A stretch of DNA of 64,000 bases from Symbiodinium natans (GCA_905221605.1 CAJNDS010002118.1:310001-374000), one strand, 5' to 3'; counted from the first letter of the stretch, positions 8,536 to 19,626 are shown. Numbers and translations are program-made. Notes: generated by a model not told the origin, from the sequence alone.

Positions 8536-11500
8536 CTACGAGTAGCTCCCGCTGTTGGCAGCAAGCTCCTTGTCAGCAGCGTCAGCACCGCCGCTCAGCA
8601 AGCGCACACATTCGAGGCGCCCGAACGTAGATGCCAGCATCGCTGCCGTTTTGCCATTCCGCGAAGCCTTCTCCCTGTCGGCGCCAGCGTCCAGCAGCAA
8701 ACGCACGCATTCAAGGTGGCCGCGCGCTGCTGCCAGCATCAACGCAGTGTAGCCATGGTTGTGGATCGTTGTGTCCTTGTCTGCGCCAGCCTCGAGCAGC
8801 AAGCGCACGACTGCGACATTGCCTTTCATAGCTGCCATTGCCAGCGCTGTATGGCCAAACACGTCGGCCAAATCTGGGTCCAGGGGCAGCTGCAGCAAAG
8901 ATTCCACCTCATGTTGAACCCTAAACCCTAAACCCTAAACTCTGAGCCCTTCAGTCTTGGTGGCAGGGACTGCCATTTTCGGCCTTGTTTAAGTTCGGGC
9001 TTCGGATGTTGTTGAGGTTTTCGGCTTCAAAACGTCAAAAGTCCCAACATCCTGAACCCTAAGCCCTAAACCCTAAACCCTAAACGAGTTTCCCAAAAGG
9101 AGTGCCTTGGCCTCAAGGCCTCCTTTGGCAGCCGCCACCAGCTCGTCCACTTGTGTCTCGGAAGCCATGGAGAAGGCGAGTAGAATCAGCTGCAGATCCT
9201 TTGGGGTTTTTTGTTAGGGTTTAGGGTTTGGGGTTTAGGGTTTTAGGGTTTAGGGTTTAGGGCTTAGGGCTTAGGGTTCAGGGCTTAGGGCTTAGGGTTT
9301 CGGGTTTAGGGTTTAGGGTTCAGGGCTCTGGGACCCGAGCCGGCAGATTTTTTGGGCGTTTTCTGGGCTTAGAGTTTTGGGGCTTCGGGTGCGTTCAACA
9401 CTACGCTTGTCAAGAGCATGAACCGCCACAAGCCACCCTTAAAGGAATAACGGCCGTAGTGGACCTCAAGGGCGGGGTTGCTTAGGGCATCTTTTAAAGC
9501 GTACTTGGGGGGTCGAGTTGAGTGCCTAAACCCTCAACCCTAAACCCTTTCAAAGATCTTCATCCCAAGGCTCCATGGGAGAGTCCAGCGTCACAGCATC
9601 TTCGACCGCGCTGCCGCTAAGGAGGAGCCGCTGCCTGCAGCATTATTCAGGGTTTAGGGCTTAGGGTGCAGGATTTAAAGAGTTACGTGAGAATAAAACC
9701 AAAATACTAAAAAGATATAAGATATATATATATATAGAGAAAAATGTACTATATACAGATATATAATGATATATATATATATATATGCTACCCCCCCCCA
9801 TGGACCTACCAATTTCCTTTGTTTTTATCCATGAATTTCGCGGTCTAAGCCACATGGTTTGAAAACCATGGGTTTTATGGATAACATTTGTTTTGCCGAT
9901 GTTTTCGGGCTCCATCCTTCAAAAACATTGGTAAAACCAATTATCCGTGAATTGGGTGCTCCCAGCCACATGGTTTGAAAACCATAGATTTTATGGATAA
10001 CATTGGTTTTGCCGATGTTTTCGGGCTCCATCCTTCAAAAACATGGGTAAAACCAATGTTTTCCATGATTTTCGTGATCTGAGGCTCTCTCCCAGCCACC
10101 ATTTCTCGAGGTAGTACCAAGCAACAAACTCGAATCCTGCAAAATCTCGAGGGAGTACCAAAACCTCCTTATAATCAATCACGCCCCAATACGCAAGACA
10201 TGACATCTGTCCTAAAAACACTACCTTAGCTACGATATCTCAAACAGTCATCCCCCGATAAGCAAGACCCAATATCTATACTAAACCTGTACCTTAGCAA
10301 CATATCTTAAGACATCACGCCCTAAGGCTCCTACCAATTTAATAAGGTTCCTATCAATTTCAACAGGATTCTTATGCATGTTACTGGGATTCGCATAGGA
10401 TTCTCATTAATTTTAAAGGATTCCTATTGGATTAGGCTCATACTAGTTTAGTAGGATTCCTATCAGTTCTTGTTAAAGGATTCTATTGTTTTTAAGGCCT
10501 ATTGGTTCCTATTGATTTAGAAAGATTCCTTCTCGTTTTAATAGGATTCCTGTGACTTGTTACCCGGGTTGTTTCCAACTTGTTGAGGTTCCTATTCATT
10601 TTAATAGGCTTCCTATTAACTGTTGTCCGGTCCCGATAATTCAATAGAGGATTCCTATTTACTTTCATAGGATCCCAATAAAGTTTCATAGGGTTCCTAA
10701 TTACTAATAAGGCCCCTATTTTCTGTAATAAGAGTCCTATCAATTTTAATCAGACTCTTATTCATGTTAATGGGGTTCGTGTTAATATTAAAGGGATCTC
10801 ATTCACTTTCAAGGGATTCCTGTTGGTTTAGGCTCATGTTCATTTTAATCGGTTTGTCTAAAGGTTCACGTTATTTCTTATAGGAGTCCGATTGGTTCCT
10901 ATTAATTTGAGTAGGGTTCCTCTTCAGTTTAATAGGATTCCTACTAATCCTATTAATTCTACGAAAATGTTGGGAGAGTACCAAAACCTCCTTACAATCA
11001 ATCACGCCCCAATACGCCAAGACATGACATCTCTCCTAAAAACACCACCTTAGCTACGATATCTCAAACAATCATCCCCCGATAAGCAAGTCCTAACATC
11101 TATACTAACACTGTACCTTAGCAACATATCTTAAGACATCACGCCCGAAGGCTCCTACCAATTTAATAAGGTAGGATTCTTATGCATGTTACTGGGATTC
11201 GCGTAGGATTCTCATTGATTTGAAGGGATTCCTATTGGATTAGGCTCATACTAGTTTAGTAGGATGTTAGAGGATAAAAACCATGATTTTTCAAACTACT
11301 CGGAGACCCAAGCCCATAGTTTGGAAAATCATGGTTTTTATGGTTTTTATTGGTTTTTGCGATGTCTCGTGAGCATGGGCTCAAAAAACATCGGTAAAAC
11401 CAATGTTTTTTTGAAGGTAGGGGTTCAAAAACATCGGTAACACCAATGTTTTGGAGAGGCCACCTTCAAAAAACATCGGTAAAACCAATGTTTTGGAGCC

Positions 11501-13007
11501 CCTGCTCAGGAAAACATCGCAAAAACCAATAAAAACCATAAAAACCATGATTTTTCAAACTACTCGGAGACCCAAGCCCATAGTTTGGAAAATCATGGTT
11601 TTTATGGTTTTTATTGGTTTTTGCGATGTTTCGTGAGCATGTGCTCAAAAAACATCGGTAAAACCAATGTTTTTTGAAGGTAGGGGTTCAAAAACATTGG
11701 TAAAACCAATGTTTTGGAGAGGCCACCTTCAAAAAACATCGGTAAAACCAATGTTTTTGGAGCCCCTGCTCAGGAAACATCACAAAAACCAATAAAAACC
11801 ATAAACACAATGATTTTTCAAACTACTCGGAGACCCAAGCCCATAGTTTGGAAAATCATGGTTTTTATGGTTTTTATTGGTTTTTTGCGATGTTTCGGAG
11901 CATGGGCTCAAAAAACATCGGTAAAACCAATGTTTTTTGAAGGTAGGGGTTCAAAAACATTGGTAAAACCAATGTTTTGGAGAGGCCACCTTCAAAAAAC
12001 ATCGGTAAAACCAATGTTTTTGGAGCCCCGGCTCAGGAAACATCGCAAAAACCAATAAAAACCATAAAAACCATGATTTTTCAAACTACTCGGAGACCCA
12101 AGCCCATAGTTTGGAAAATCATGGTTTTTTGGTTTTTATTGGTTTTTGCGATGTTTCGTGAGCATGGGCTCAAAAAACATCGGTAAAACCAATGTTTTTT
12201 GAAGGTAGGGGTTCAAAAACATTGGTAAAACCAATGTTTTGGAGAAGCCACCCTTTTTTGAAACATCGGTCAAGCCGAGGTTTCAAAAAAAAGGTAGGTC
12301 CATGGGGGGGGGGGGGTACCATATATACATATATATATATATGTATGTATATTGCATGCACACAGCAGAGTCCTGCTAACTTAAGGTCGCTACAGCTCAT
12401 TACAAGATTACAAGCAACACCCAGCTGGCCTGAACCCTAAACCCTAAACCCTAAACCCTAAACCCTAAACCCTAAACCCTAAACCCTAAACTCTAAACCC
12501 TGAGCTGCCTGAATCGGGAAGGCAGGCCATGCAGACGAGTCAGCCGCTGCTTCAAGGCAGTCACGTCGCTCAACTCCCCCACGGGCACGCGGGCCAACTC
12601 ATCACCGGAGAGCCTTAAGGTTAAGGGTTTAGGGTTTAGGGTTTAGGGTTTAAGGTTTAGGGTTTAGGGTTTAGGGTTTAGGGTTTAGGGTTTAGGGCCT
12701 AGGGTTTAGGGTCTAGGGTCTAGGGTTTAGGGTTTAGGGAGGTAGCCCAGCAACCATCCTGTCAATCCCAAAAGAAGGGGCACCCCTTTTATAGCCCAAA
12801 GAGAATCGAATGAACTTAAAGAGACCCGTAAAGAAGGGCACCCCGATCGATGTTCGGAAACGCCCATATTGTAATACGGGTGTCTTTTCTTTTTTTTTTT
12901 GGGGGGGGGGGGGGGTTGGGTACTTTATAGCGGAACCTTCTTGAACCAAAAAAAACGAAAAAAGGGTGCCCCTGGGCTGAAAAAAGGAGCATCCTCACAC
13001 ACAGCAT
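8536..13007 (-). CDS. UBL-ankyrin repeat protein, five exons (complete)
   Basis: Exons 13007-12991, 12613-12509, 9634-9565, 9198-9112 and 8907-8536 add up to 651 nt, giving 216 residues and a TAG stop. Residues 1-~75 form a ubiquitin-like domain (MLCVRM|LSGDELARVPVGELS...LHGLPSRF|RQRLLLSG). Then comes the conserved linker SETQVDELVAAAKGGLE, the VESLLQLPLDPD motif and about three ankyrin repeats (GHTALAMAAMKGN, GYTALMLAAARGH, GKTAAMLASTFGR; LLLEAGADKD ends). The last repeat is degenerate before the C-terminus. Donors are GC, GC, GA (weakest call) and GC. The first intron splits the codon for Met6 and is absent from the paralogs. Function is unknown, with ankyrin-mediated binding expected. Confidence 0.78.
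9850..10070. repeat. Two diverged copies of the hairpin repeat of intron 2
   Basis: Two copies, about 120 bp apart, of a block with AACATTGGTTTTGCCGATGT and its flanking GTTTGAAAACCATGG. They are related to the four-copy array at 11264-12300. They lie in the intron between UBL exons 12509 and 9634. The 9700-9790 stretch is (TA)n-rich. Confidence 0.75.
10121..11260. repeat. Segmental duplication and palindromic AATAGGATTCCTATT-like repeats
   Basis: A block of about 190 bp at 10153 (GAGTACCAAAACCTCCTT...) recurs at 10976 with few changes, 823 bp apart. Between the copies are many imperfect repeats built on AATAGGATTCCTATT, which is almost self-complementary, separated by TTAATTTT. No coding potential. 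Confidence 0.8.
11264..12300. repeat. Tandem array, about four units of about 263 bp, with long internal hairpins
   Basis: TGATTTTTCAAACTACTCGG recurs at about 11284, 11548, 11811 and 12074 (spacing 264, 263, 263). Each unit holds an inverted repeat with arms of about 40-45 bp (...ACCAATAAAAACCATAAAA... and its complement) around a loop of about 30 nt, plus several CATCGGTAAAACCAATG palindromic modules. Entirely intronic for the UBL-ankyrin gene. The six-frame ORFs here are repeat artefacts. Confidence 0.88.
12430..12508. repeat. CCCTAAA array at 5' splice side of UBL exon
   Basis: Near-perfect CCCTAAA units ending 1 nt from the GC donor at 12508. In transcript sense, intron 2 starts GCAGCTCAGGG followed by TTTAGGG units. 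Confidence 0.85.
12614..12737. repeat. TTTAGGG array inside UBL intron 1
   Basis: Pure TTTAGGG units with a few TCTAGGG and CCTAGGG, between the acceptor of the exon at 12613 and the composite element at 12738-12990. Confidence 0.85.
12738..12990 (-). mobile_element. Composite IE-A / IE-I element forming UBL intron 1
   Basis: Outer ends read TAGCCCAGCAACC and CCCCTGGGCTGA (IE-A inverted repeats). Inside is a block like IE-I (AAAAGAAGGGGCACCCCTTTTATAGCCC...) and a T-run plus G-run (12888-12917). Together with the adjoining TTTAGGG array it makes up the intron 12614-12990, with a GC donor and AAG acceptor. Confidence 0.65.
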
Positions 13008-14375
13008 CCTGATGAGGCCGCAAGCAGCGGCAGCTCGGCAAAAGGTGGAGCACGAAACAACTCGACTGCAGGAGCCGAAATTCTGGTCAGCTGGGTTAGG
13101 GTTTAGGGTTTAGGGCTAGGGTTTAGGGTTTAGGGTTTAGGGCTAGGGTTTCTCAGAGTGCCAGTTAACCTGCAAACGCTCCTCAAGCCTACAACCCCCA
13201 AGCCTATTCCCGAACCCGCCCAAACCTAAACCCTCAACACCCCCCCGAGTACTTCTGATTTTCGGCCCCATACCCTACATATACGGGGGCACACCAGCTG
13301 CTAGGTTGTAGTGTTCACAGGCAAGCCCAATCCGCCTAAGTGCCAGCCCCTACAAAGCGGAACCCTCCAGAGGTTTGGCGATGGGGGCTTCGGGTTTAGG
13401 GTGTAGGGTTTAGGGGTTTCGGGTTTAGGGCCTCGGGCTGAGGGCTTCACCCTAAAACCCTACACCCTAAGCCCAAAACTCTTAACCTCACATGAGGGCC
13501 AAGAAAACATTAAGTCAGCCTCATGTGGGGGGGGGGGGGGGGGGGGGGGGGAGGGGGTTACTTGGGTGGCTTCCCATCAGGATTAACATGTGTCGAGGAC
13601 ACGTTACTGGTACCGCAGCCCCAACCCTACTCCCTAAACCCTAAACCCCGAACTCTCATGTGGTTCGGGTGGAGGGCTTCGAACAGGATCCCAGAGGTTG
13701 AGGGGTCTAGCCTTTTTTGCAGGGGTTCAGGGCATGCAGGGCCGTTTGGGGCCATTTGTGGGTTGAAGCTTGAGGCGCTGTGGGGGTTATGGTTTAAGGT
13801 TCAGGGTTTGGGGACTGGGGAGTTCGGATTTTCGGCATTTTGGGTTTTGGGGTTCTGGTTCAGGTTCAGGGCTGTGAGACCCTGTGCAGTGCAGAGTCTG
13901 GGCTCGGGGTTTGGGGCTCAGCGTTGGATTGGTAACATAGCCCATAGACAAATTCTGCACCCCTATGCCTCCTGCTACGTACAGGGAAAGCTCAACCAAA
14001 AACCCAAACCCGCAACCTGCGGCCACCTTTAGGGGCCAAGATTTTAATCCCCGAGACCCTGCGACCCCCAAGCCCCAGGTTCAGGGTTTAGGGTTTAGGG
14101 TTCAGGGTTCAGGGTTTAGGGTTTAGGGTTTAGGGTAGAACCGTACGTAGAACCTTGACTCCTCCCCCCCCCCCCCCAAACGGCCCAAAAAACCTCACTG
14201 GAGCCCTGGCACCCTAAACCCCCGAACCCGAAAACCCCAAAAGCCCAGACGCGCCAAACACCCAGCAGCCTCAACACCCTGAAACATCAAGAAACCTAAA
14301 GCCTAAAAACCCCAACGCCCATTTCCCCCTAAACCCTAAACCCTAAACCCTCAACCCTAAACCCTAAACCCTTGC
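13008..14375. other. No recognised exon; G-run, telomere-like arrays, unique sequence
   Basis: 13008-13090 is probably the 5' UTR of the UBL-ankyrin gene. A G homopolymer of about 24-28 bp sits at 13526-13553, a C-run at 14164-14177, and telomere-like patches at 13085-13150, 14085-14140 and 14330-14370. The long open frames at 13523-14071 run through G-rich and repeat sequence on both strands and show no domain. Confidence 0.55.
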
Positions 14376-14460
14376 ACACATTCCGCCACGGGGCATCTGC
14401 CGCGCGTCCATGGCGATGCGACCCAAGTCGAAGCAAAGCGATCCTTCGGAATGGCAGCCC
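14376..14460 (-). CDS. Internal exon, unrecognised gene
   Basis: 85 nt after ATAAG|, reading GCHSEGSLCFDLGRIAMDAR then QMPRGGMC, GC donor (TGT|GCAAGGG) followed by TTTAGGG. Right flank is a TTTAGGG array. Distantly reminiscent of the DFGRM segment of the exon at 34242-34398, which may be chance. Confidence 0.5.
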
Positions 14461-15043
14461 CTTATAGAAGCGTAGGGTTCAGGGTTTAGGGTTTAGGGTT
14501 TAGAGTTTTGGGGTTTAGGGTCTAGAGTCTAGGGTTTAGGGTTTAGGGTCTAGGGTCTAGGGTTTAGGGTTTAGGGTTTAGGATGATGCCTACTATGTCG
14601 GAACTACCGCAAAGCCCCAACCCAAGCAACCTTAACAAAATTCACGTACAAAAGACGCCAAACCTGAAAACTCCCTCGTGATGCAAAGCAGGCTGTAGGT
14701 CGGAGGGTTTAGGGTTTGGGGTTTGGGTTTAGAGTTTTGGGTTTGCGGGTTAGGGGCTGAGGGCACTTGTAGTCCCTCTTTCAGCATACTTCATTCCTAA
14801 GGTCCTGAGCCCACAAACGCACCTGAACGTCCCAGCTCGAGCCCCCATCCCTGAACTAAAACCTAGGGTTTTGGGTTAGGGTGTAGGGTTTGGGGTTTAG
14901 GGTTTAGGGTTTAGGGTTAGGGTTTAGGGTTTGGGGATTGGGGACCCAAGAGTAACCCAGGAATGAAAAGAGGGCCCTTTAAAGGGGCTTGAATGGCATC
15001 CGAGTCAAACTGCCTGCTAGCATTGCGCGACTGTTCCTACTCC

Positions 15044-15103
15044 CTAAGGCTCCACGTACTTCACTATTGCCAGCAGATCCGCGTCGTCCAGGAGCGCTGG
15101 ATC
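15044..15103 (-). CDS. Probable 3'-terminal exon, phase 0
   Basis: 60 nt reading DPALLDDADLLAIVKYVEP and TAG, after a CCGAG| acceptor. The intron on its 5' side ends in telomere-like repeat of the TTTAGGG sense rather than CCCTAAA. Acidic, helical tail; no family. Confidence 0.5.
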   Translation of the reverse strand, partial: DPALLDDADLLAIVKYVEP

Positions 15104-15294
15104 CTCGGCCCTAAACCCTAAACCCTAAACCCTACACCCTAAACCCTAAACCCTAAACCCAAAACCCTAAACCCTCGGCGTTCAGGCCCAGGGCCGCGAG
15201 GCTGACATAGTTCCCTTAAGGCTGTCCACCAGCCGAAAACTCCGCATTGGACGCTCCGAATTCGTCTGCTGCCCTGTCTAGCCCCCAAAGTCCC

Positions 15295-15480
15295 TATAGA
15301 GGAGGTACTTAAGGCCCAAAGTATTTTTTTTATTTAGGGTACATGGACCCTGAGGGTTAATAGTAGCCCTAAACCCTAAACCCTAAACCCTAAACCCTAA
15401 ACCCTAAACCCTATTTAGGTACATGGATCCTTAGGGACAACTATGGTGGCTGAACTACCCCTAAATAGCGGGTAACCTAG
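15295..15480 (+). mobile_element. IE-K element split by a CCCTAAA array
   Basis: CTATAGAGGAGGTACTTAAGG ... TTAGGGTACATGGACCCTGA, then seven CCCTAAA units (15366-15412), then a second TTTAGGTACATGGATCCTTAGGG. Related copies near 4832 and 53815. The array separates two related half-elements. Confidence 0.5.
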
Positions 15481-15697
15481 GGGGGTCTAAAGAGGGGTAG
15501 TAGGGAAACCCATGAATTCTGAAGCCTCCTGCAGCAAAAAACCTTGGACAGCCCTGCACCCTAATCCCTACTTGTAAACTCTAAGCCCCCTAAACCCTAA
15601 AACCCCCCCTCCCCCCCCACCGACCTTCCAAAACCCTAAACACGAAACCCTGAACCCTAAACCCTAAACCCTGAACCCTGAACCCTAAACCGTAAAC

Positions 15698-15757
15698 CTC
15701 CCGCAGAGCAGCCTTCCACTTGGGAGAAGTGGGCGCTGCACCGGAACAGCAGGTCAC
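15698..15757 (-). CDS. Internal exon, phase 0, unrecognised gene
   Basis: 60 nt = 20 codons: VTCCSGAAPTSPKWKAALRE. Acceptor CCCAG|; the donor GAG|GTTTACGG is a one-base variant of the telomere repeat, so the GT comes from the repeat itself. CCCTAAA-type left, TTTAGGG right. Confidence 0.6.
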
Positions 15758-15844
15758 CTGGGGCGATGCGTGGGTTTAGGGTTTAGGGTTTCGGGTTTAG
15801 GGTTTAGGGTTTCAGGGTTTAGGGTTTAGGGTTTGGGGGCCCTT

Positions 15845-16020
15845 TAAACCCTTCGAACAGTAGTTGTCTGGGGCCCTTCATTTGGTCCCTTACCTCGTTG
15901 AAAGTGCTCTGAATTCTGAAGTATGGGCCAGGGTATGTAAGGAGTAAAGAAGATACAGAAGGGGTCTGCGGTCTCCATACTGAGTGACCATGTAGCTACC
16001 CGAAGATACGACCCTGCAAA
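15845..16020 (+). mobile_element. IE-J element
   Basis: GGGGGCCCTTTAAACCC... GGTCCCTTACCTC ... GAAGTATGGGCC ... CCATACTGAGTGACCATG. Similar order of motifs at 16945-17175 and 45355-45545. Confidence 0.5.
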
Positions 16021-16146
16021 CCCTGCAAACCCTAGAAGCCCTCTAAACCCTAAATCTTACACCCTCAACCCCAAACCCTGAACCCCAAACCCTAAACCCC
16101 AAGCCTTGAAGCCCTTAAAGACTAAAGGCCGCCCCGTCCTCCACGC

Positions 16147-16230
16147 AAACCCTAAACCCTAAACCCTAAACCCTAAACCCTAAACCCTAAACCCTAAACC
16201 CTAAACCCTAAACCCTAAACCCTAAACCCT
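16147..16230. repeat. CCCTAAA array, 12 near-perfect units
   Basis: Homogeneous CCCTAAA repeats ending 6 nt before the exon at 16237. Confidence 0.95.
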
Positions 16231-16236
16231 GAGTGC

Positions 16237-16281
16237 CGCACCGCACAGACGCCAGGTCTCAATGATGGCAAAGCTCAGGGC
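16237..16281 (-). CDS. Internal exon, 45 nt, phase 0
   Basis: ALSFAIIETWRLCGA between TGAG| and a GC donor (GCG|GCACTCAGGG). Left flank is CCCTAAA; right flank is TTTGGGG/TTTAGG. Very short but cleanly framed. Confidence 0.45.
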
Positions 16282-16944
16282 CTCAGGGTTTGGGGCTTCT
16301 AGGTTTCGAGCGTTTCTTAGGGAGGAAGGAGGAAGGAGGGTTCAGGGTTTAGGGTTCAGGGTTTAGGGTTCATGGTTTAGGGATTCTGGGTTTAGGGTTT
16401 AGGGTTTAGGGTTTAGGGTTTAGAGTTTAGGGTTTAGGGATTCTGGGTTTAGGGATTCTGGGTTTAGGTTTAGGATATTCTGGGCCACTGGGAAGCTGAG
16501 GCGTGGTCCAGCTTATATTTCGGGTCTAGGCATCAGGGTTCAGGGTTTAGGGCTTAGGCTTTAGGATGATACAAAAAAAGTAGGAGCTCACAAGATTGCA
16601 AGTTGATGCACGCAGATGATTCGAAACCTGCAAAACACCATGGCTCACATGGGGGTTTCCGAAGTTAGGGGATAAGGGAGTCCCACTGTTTGGGGGTCTG
16701 CTTTAGAGTCCCCTATATTCGTAAACACCCCCATTTGGTGCTTCGTAGTAGGGCCGTTAGTTTGTTTTTGTTTTGGTGGGGGGGGGGGGGGGGGGGGGGG
16801 GGGGGCTTCCCCTCAACCCTAAACCCTAAACCCTAAACCCTAAACCCTAAACCCTAAACCCTAAACCCTATGGGTAGGACTTTTTCAGTTTATCTAGGTC
16901 ACCAAAAACTCACAGCCAGCCAGCATCTTGGGGCAGCTATATGG

Positions 16945-17175
16945 TCCGGCAACATGGTCCCTTACCTTCACTTGAGGGTTCTGATGTATGGGCCCTTGGG
17001 TTGTATAGGGTTTAGGGTTTAGGGTTTAGGGTTTAGGGTTTAGGGTTTAGGGTTTAGGGTTTAGGGTTTAGGGTTTAGGGTTTAGGGTTTAGGGTTTAGG
17101 GTTTGGGGTTTAGGGTTTAGGGTTTAGGGGTCCCCTTTTCCCCATACTAAGCGATCATGTAGCTACCCTAAGGCA
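16945..17175 (+). mobile_element. IE-J element split by a TTTAGGG array
   Basis: GGTCCCTTACCTTCACTTGAGG ... TATGGGCCCTTGGG, then about 17 TTTAGGG units (17007-17129), then GGTCCCC...CCATACTAAGCGATCATG. The flanks together match the uninterrupted copy at 15845-16020. Confidence 0.55.
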
Positions 17176-17260
17176 GTAGCCCCTTAAGGTTAGGGTTTGC
17201 TTCCGGAGCACGAGGGCTTGGGGAAGAGGGTTTAGGGGTTTAGAGTTTAGGGTTTAGGGT

Positions 17261-17530
17261 TTAAACCCTAAACCCTAAACCCTAAACCCTAAACCCTAAA
17301 CCCTAAACTCATACTACATTAACAAAGATGGCCCTTAAAACCCTCTGACAAAATATTCCTGAATATCGTCCGCTTAAACCCATGCAGGGAAATCTAACAT
17401 GTCCCAAGGGCCTACCGAGTTACATTTAACCCTAAATTACCTTAAACCCTAAACCTGGACCCTAAACCCTAAACCCTAAACCCTAAACCCTAAACCCTAA
17501 ACCCTAAACCCTAAACCCTAAACCCTAAAC
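17261..17530. repeat. CCCTAAA arrays
   Basis: Two CCCTAAA runs (17261-17310, 17458-17530) around unique sequence. 17530-17830 holds no recognised feature. Confidence 0.85.
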
Positions 17531-17819
17531 CCAAACCATAGGCCCCAAACCACCCCTTTTTGGGTGAATTTGGTCACCAGGGTTCTTAGTCGGGAATGAG
17601 GAATTTTATGTTGACCTGTGCCGGACTTTAAGGGGTTGGTTAGGGCTACTTCCCTAGTGAAAACTACATAGTAGACATTGCCCAAGGCTACCTAGGAACC
17701 CAGTAGAAACAGTGGGTTTAGGGTTTAGACGTTAGGGTCTAGGGTTTTCTGCACCTGTTTCACGCAGTAAACCTTACACGAATGTTTCTGCTGGAGCTGT
17801 TTTTCCCTGAGTCACAAAC

Positions 17820-18210
17820 CCCAAGCCCCTAAATCCTAAGCCTTAAGCAAACCGTGAACCCCAAACCCGAAACCCTAACCCCCCACCCCCCCTCCCGGCC
17901 CAAACCCTACGTCGCCCCAAGCCCTAAACCCTAAACCCCAAACCCTCACCCCTAAACCCCAAACCCTGAACCCTAACCCCTAAACCCCAAACCCTGAACC
18001 CTAAACCCTAAACCCCAAACCCTAACCCCTAAACCCCAAACCCTGAACCCTAAACCCTAAACCCCAAACCCTAACCCCTAAACCCCAAAACCTGAACCCT
18101 AAACCCTAAACCCTAAACCCTGAACCCCAAACCCCTAACCCCCAAACCCTAACCCCTAAACCCTAAACCCTAAACCCTAAACCCTAAACCCTAAACCCCA
18201 AAACCCTGAC
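17820..18210. repeat. Mixed CCCTAAA / CCCCAAA / CCCTGAA / CCCTAACC array
   Basis: Roughly 400 bp of interleaved variants. A multi-unit phrase (CCCCAAACCCTGAACCCTAA) recurs several times, indicating duplication of segments longer than one unit. Confidence 0.88.
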
Positions 18211-18224
18211 CTAGGGCGGCCGAC

Positions 18225-18275
18225 CTGCTTGTCTCGGGCACTCATGGCGAAGCGCAGCATGTGCGAGGCATGCCC
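18225..18275 (-). CDS. Internal exon, phase 0, 51 nt
   Basis: GHASHMLRFAMSARDKQ between TAGCCAG| and CAG|GTCGGCC. CCCTAAA left, TTTAGGG right. No family recognised. Confidence 0.5.
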
Positions 18276-18298
18276 CTGGCTAGCAGGTTAACAAAAGG

Positions 18299-18816
18299 GT
18301 TTAGGGTTTAGAGCTTGGGGTTTAGGGGTTTAGGGGTTTAGGGTTTAGGGTTTAGGGTTTAGGGTTTAGGGTTTAGGGTTTAGGGTTTAGGGTTTAGGGG
18401 TTTAGGGTTTAGGGGTTTAGGGTTTAGGGGTTTAGTTTAGGGGTTTAGGGGTTTAGGGGTTTAGGGGTTTAGGGGTTTAGGGGTTTAGGGGTTTAGGTTT
18501 AGGGTTTAGGGGTTTAGGGGTTTAGGGGTTTAGGGGTTTAGGGGTTTAGGGTTTAGGGTTTTAGGGGTTTAGGGTTTTTAGGGGTTTAGGGGTTTAGGTT
18601 AGGGTTTTAGGGTTTTAGGGTTTTAGGGTTTAGGGTTTAGGGTTTTAGGGTTTTAGGGTTTTAGGGTTTTAGGGTTTTAGGGTTTTTAGGGTTTTTTTTA
18701 GGGTTTTAGGGTTTTAGGGTTTTAGGGTTTTAGGGTTTTAGGGTTTTAGGGTTTTAGGGTTTTAGGGTTTTAGGGTTCTAGGGTTTTAGGGTTTTAGGGT
18801 TTTAGGGTTTAGGGTT
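18299..18816. repeat. TTTAGGG array grading into TTTAGGGG then TTTTAGGG
   Basis: Begins with seven-base TTTAGGG, passes to eight-base TTTAGGGG (about 18390-18600) and then to homogeneous TTTTAGGG (about 18600-18800). The blocks of each variant are locally homogeneous. Confidence 0.95.
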
Positions 18817-19626
18817 TGGAGTTCTCAAGGTTTGGGGATTAGGGTTTGAGGACTGTGTGTAGAGTGTGGGGTCTCGGCTTAAGGCCCGGATGAGTTTGGT
18901 CATGTGAAGGGGGCTTTAGGGTTTAGGGTTTGGGGTGCATCAGCTAGGCCTACAGTGCACCCTAAATACGCTAAACCCTAAACCCTGAACCCTTAACGAG
19001 GTGTGTCTAAGGGCATCTTCAGAGGTACTTTCCTGCTTCCAGAGATGCCCTCCGGCCGTTCACAGCTTCGAGAAGGCAGGGTCAAAAAAAAACTACGCCC
19101 AATGGTTTAGGGTTTAGGGTCCCAAACTTAGATCGAGGAAAACATGAGCTTTCGAAACAAAAAAACTGATTTACTGGGACATTTCGGGTTCCTTCACTCA
19201 ACCTTAAACCCAAAACCCGAAACCCTAACCCTGAACCCAGCCCCGCAGCTAGCTACATGCTGCAGGTGGGGTTGCACATCGTTTCATCAGAAGGCGCCTT
19301 CCTGGTATGATTCTGCAAGCTCCCAACCCCAAACTCCACACCCTCAACGCCTCTGTAAAGATAAATGAAGGCCTCGAAGAACCCTAAACCCTATACCCTA
19401 AACCCTAAACCCTAAACCCTATACCCTAAACCCTGTACCCTGTACCCGAAGTGAAAACCCCATTTCAACCTCGGACCAAAAGGTCCTCTTCAGTGAAAAC
19501 CCCTACACACACCCCCTAGACCTCGGAAGGTTCTCTTCATCTCCCTGCAAGAAGAACCCTAAACCCTAAACCCTAAACCCTAAGCCCTACCATGGACAGC
19601 TGCTGGGAACATGGTGCTGCAACTAC

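Noticed and set aside
11451-12186. Repeated open frames (MERPPSKNIGKTNV...)
   Set aside because: Produced by the 263-bp hairpin tandem repeat; intronic to the UBL-ankyrin gene and without a domain.
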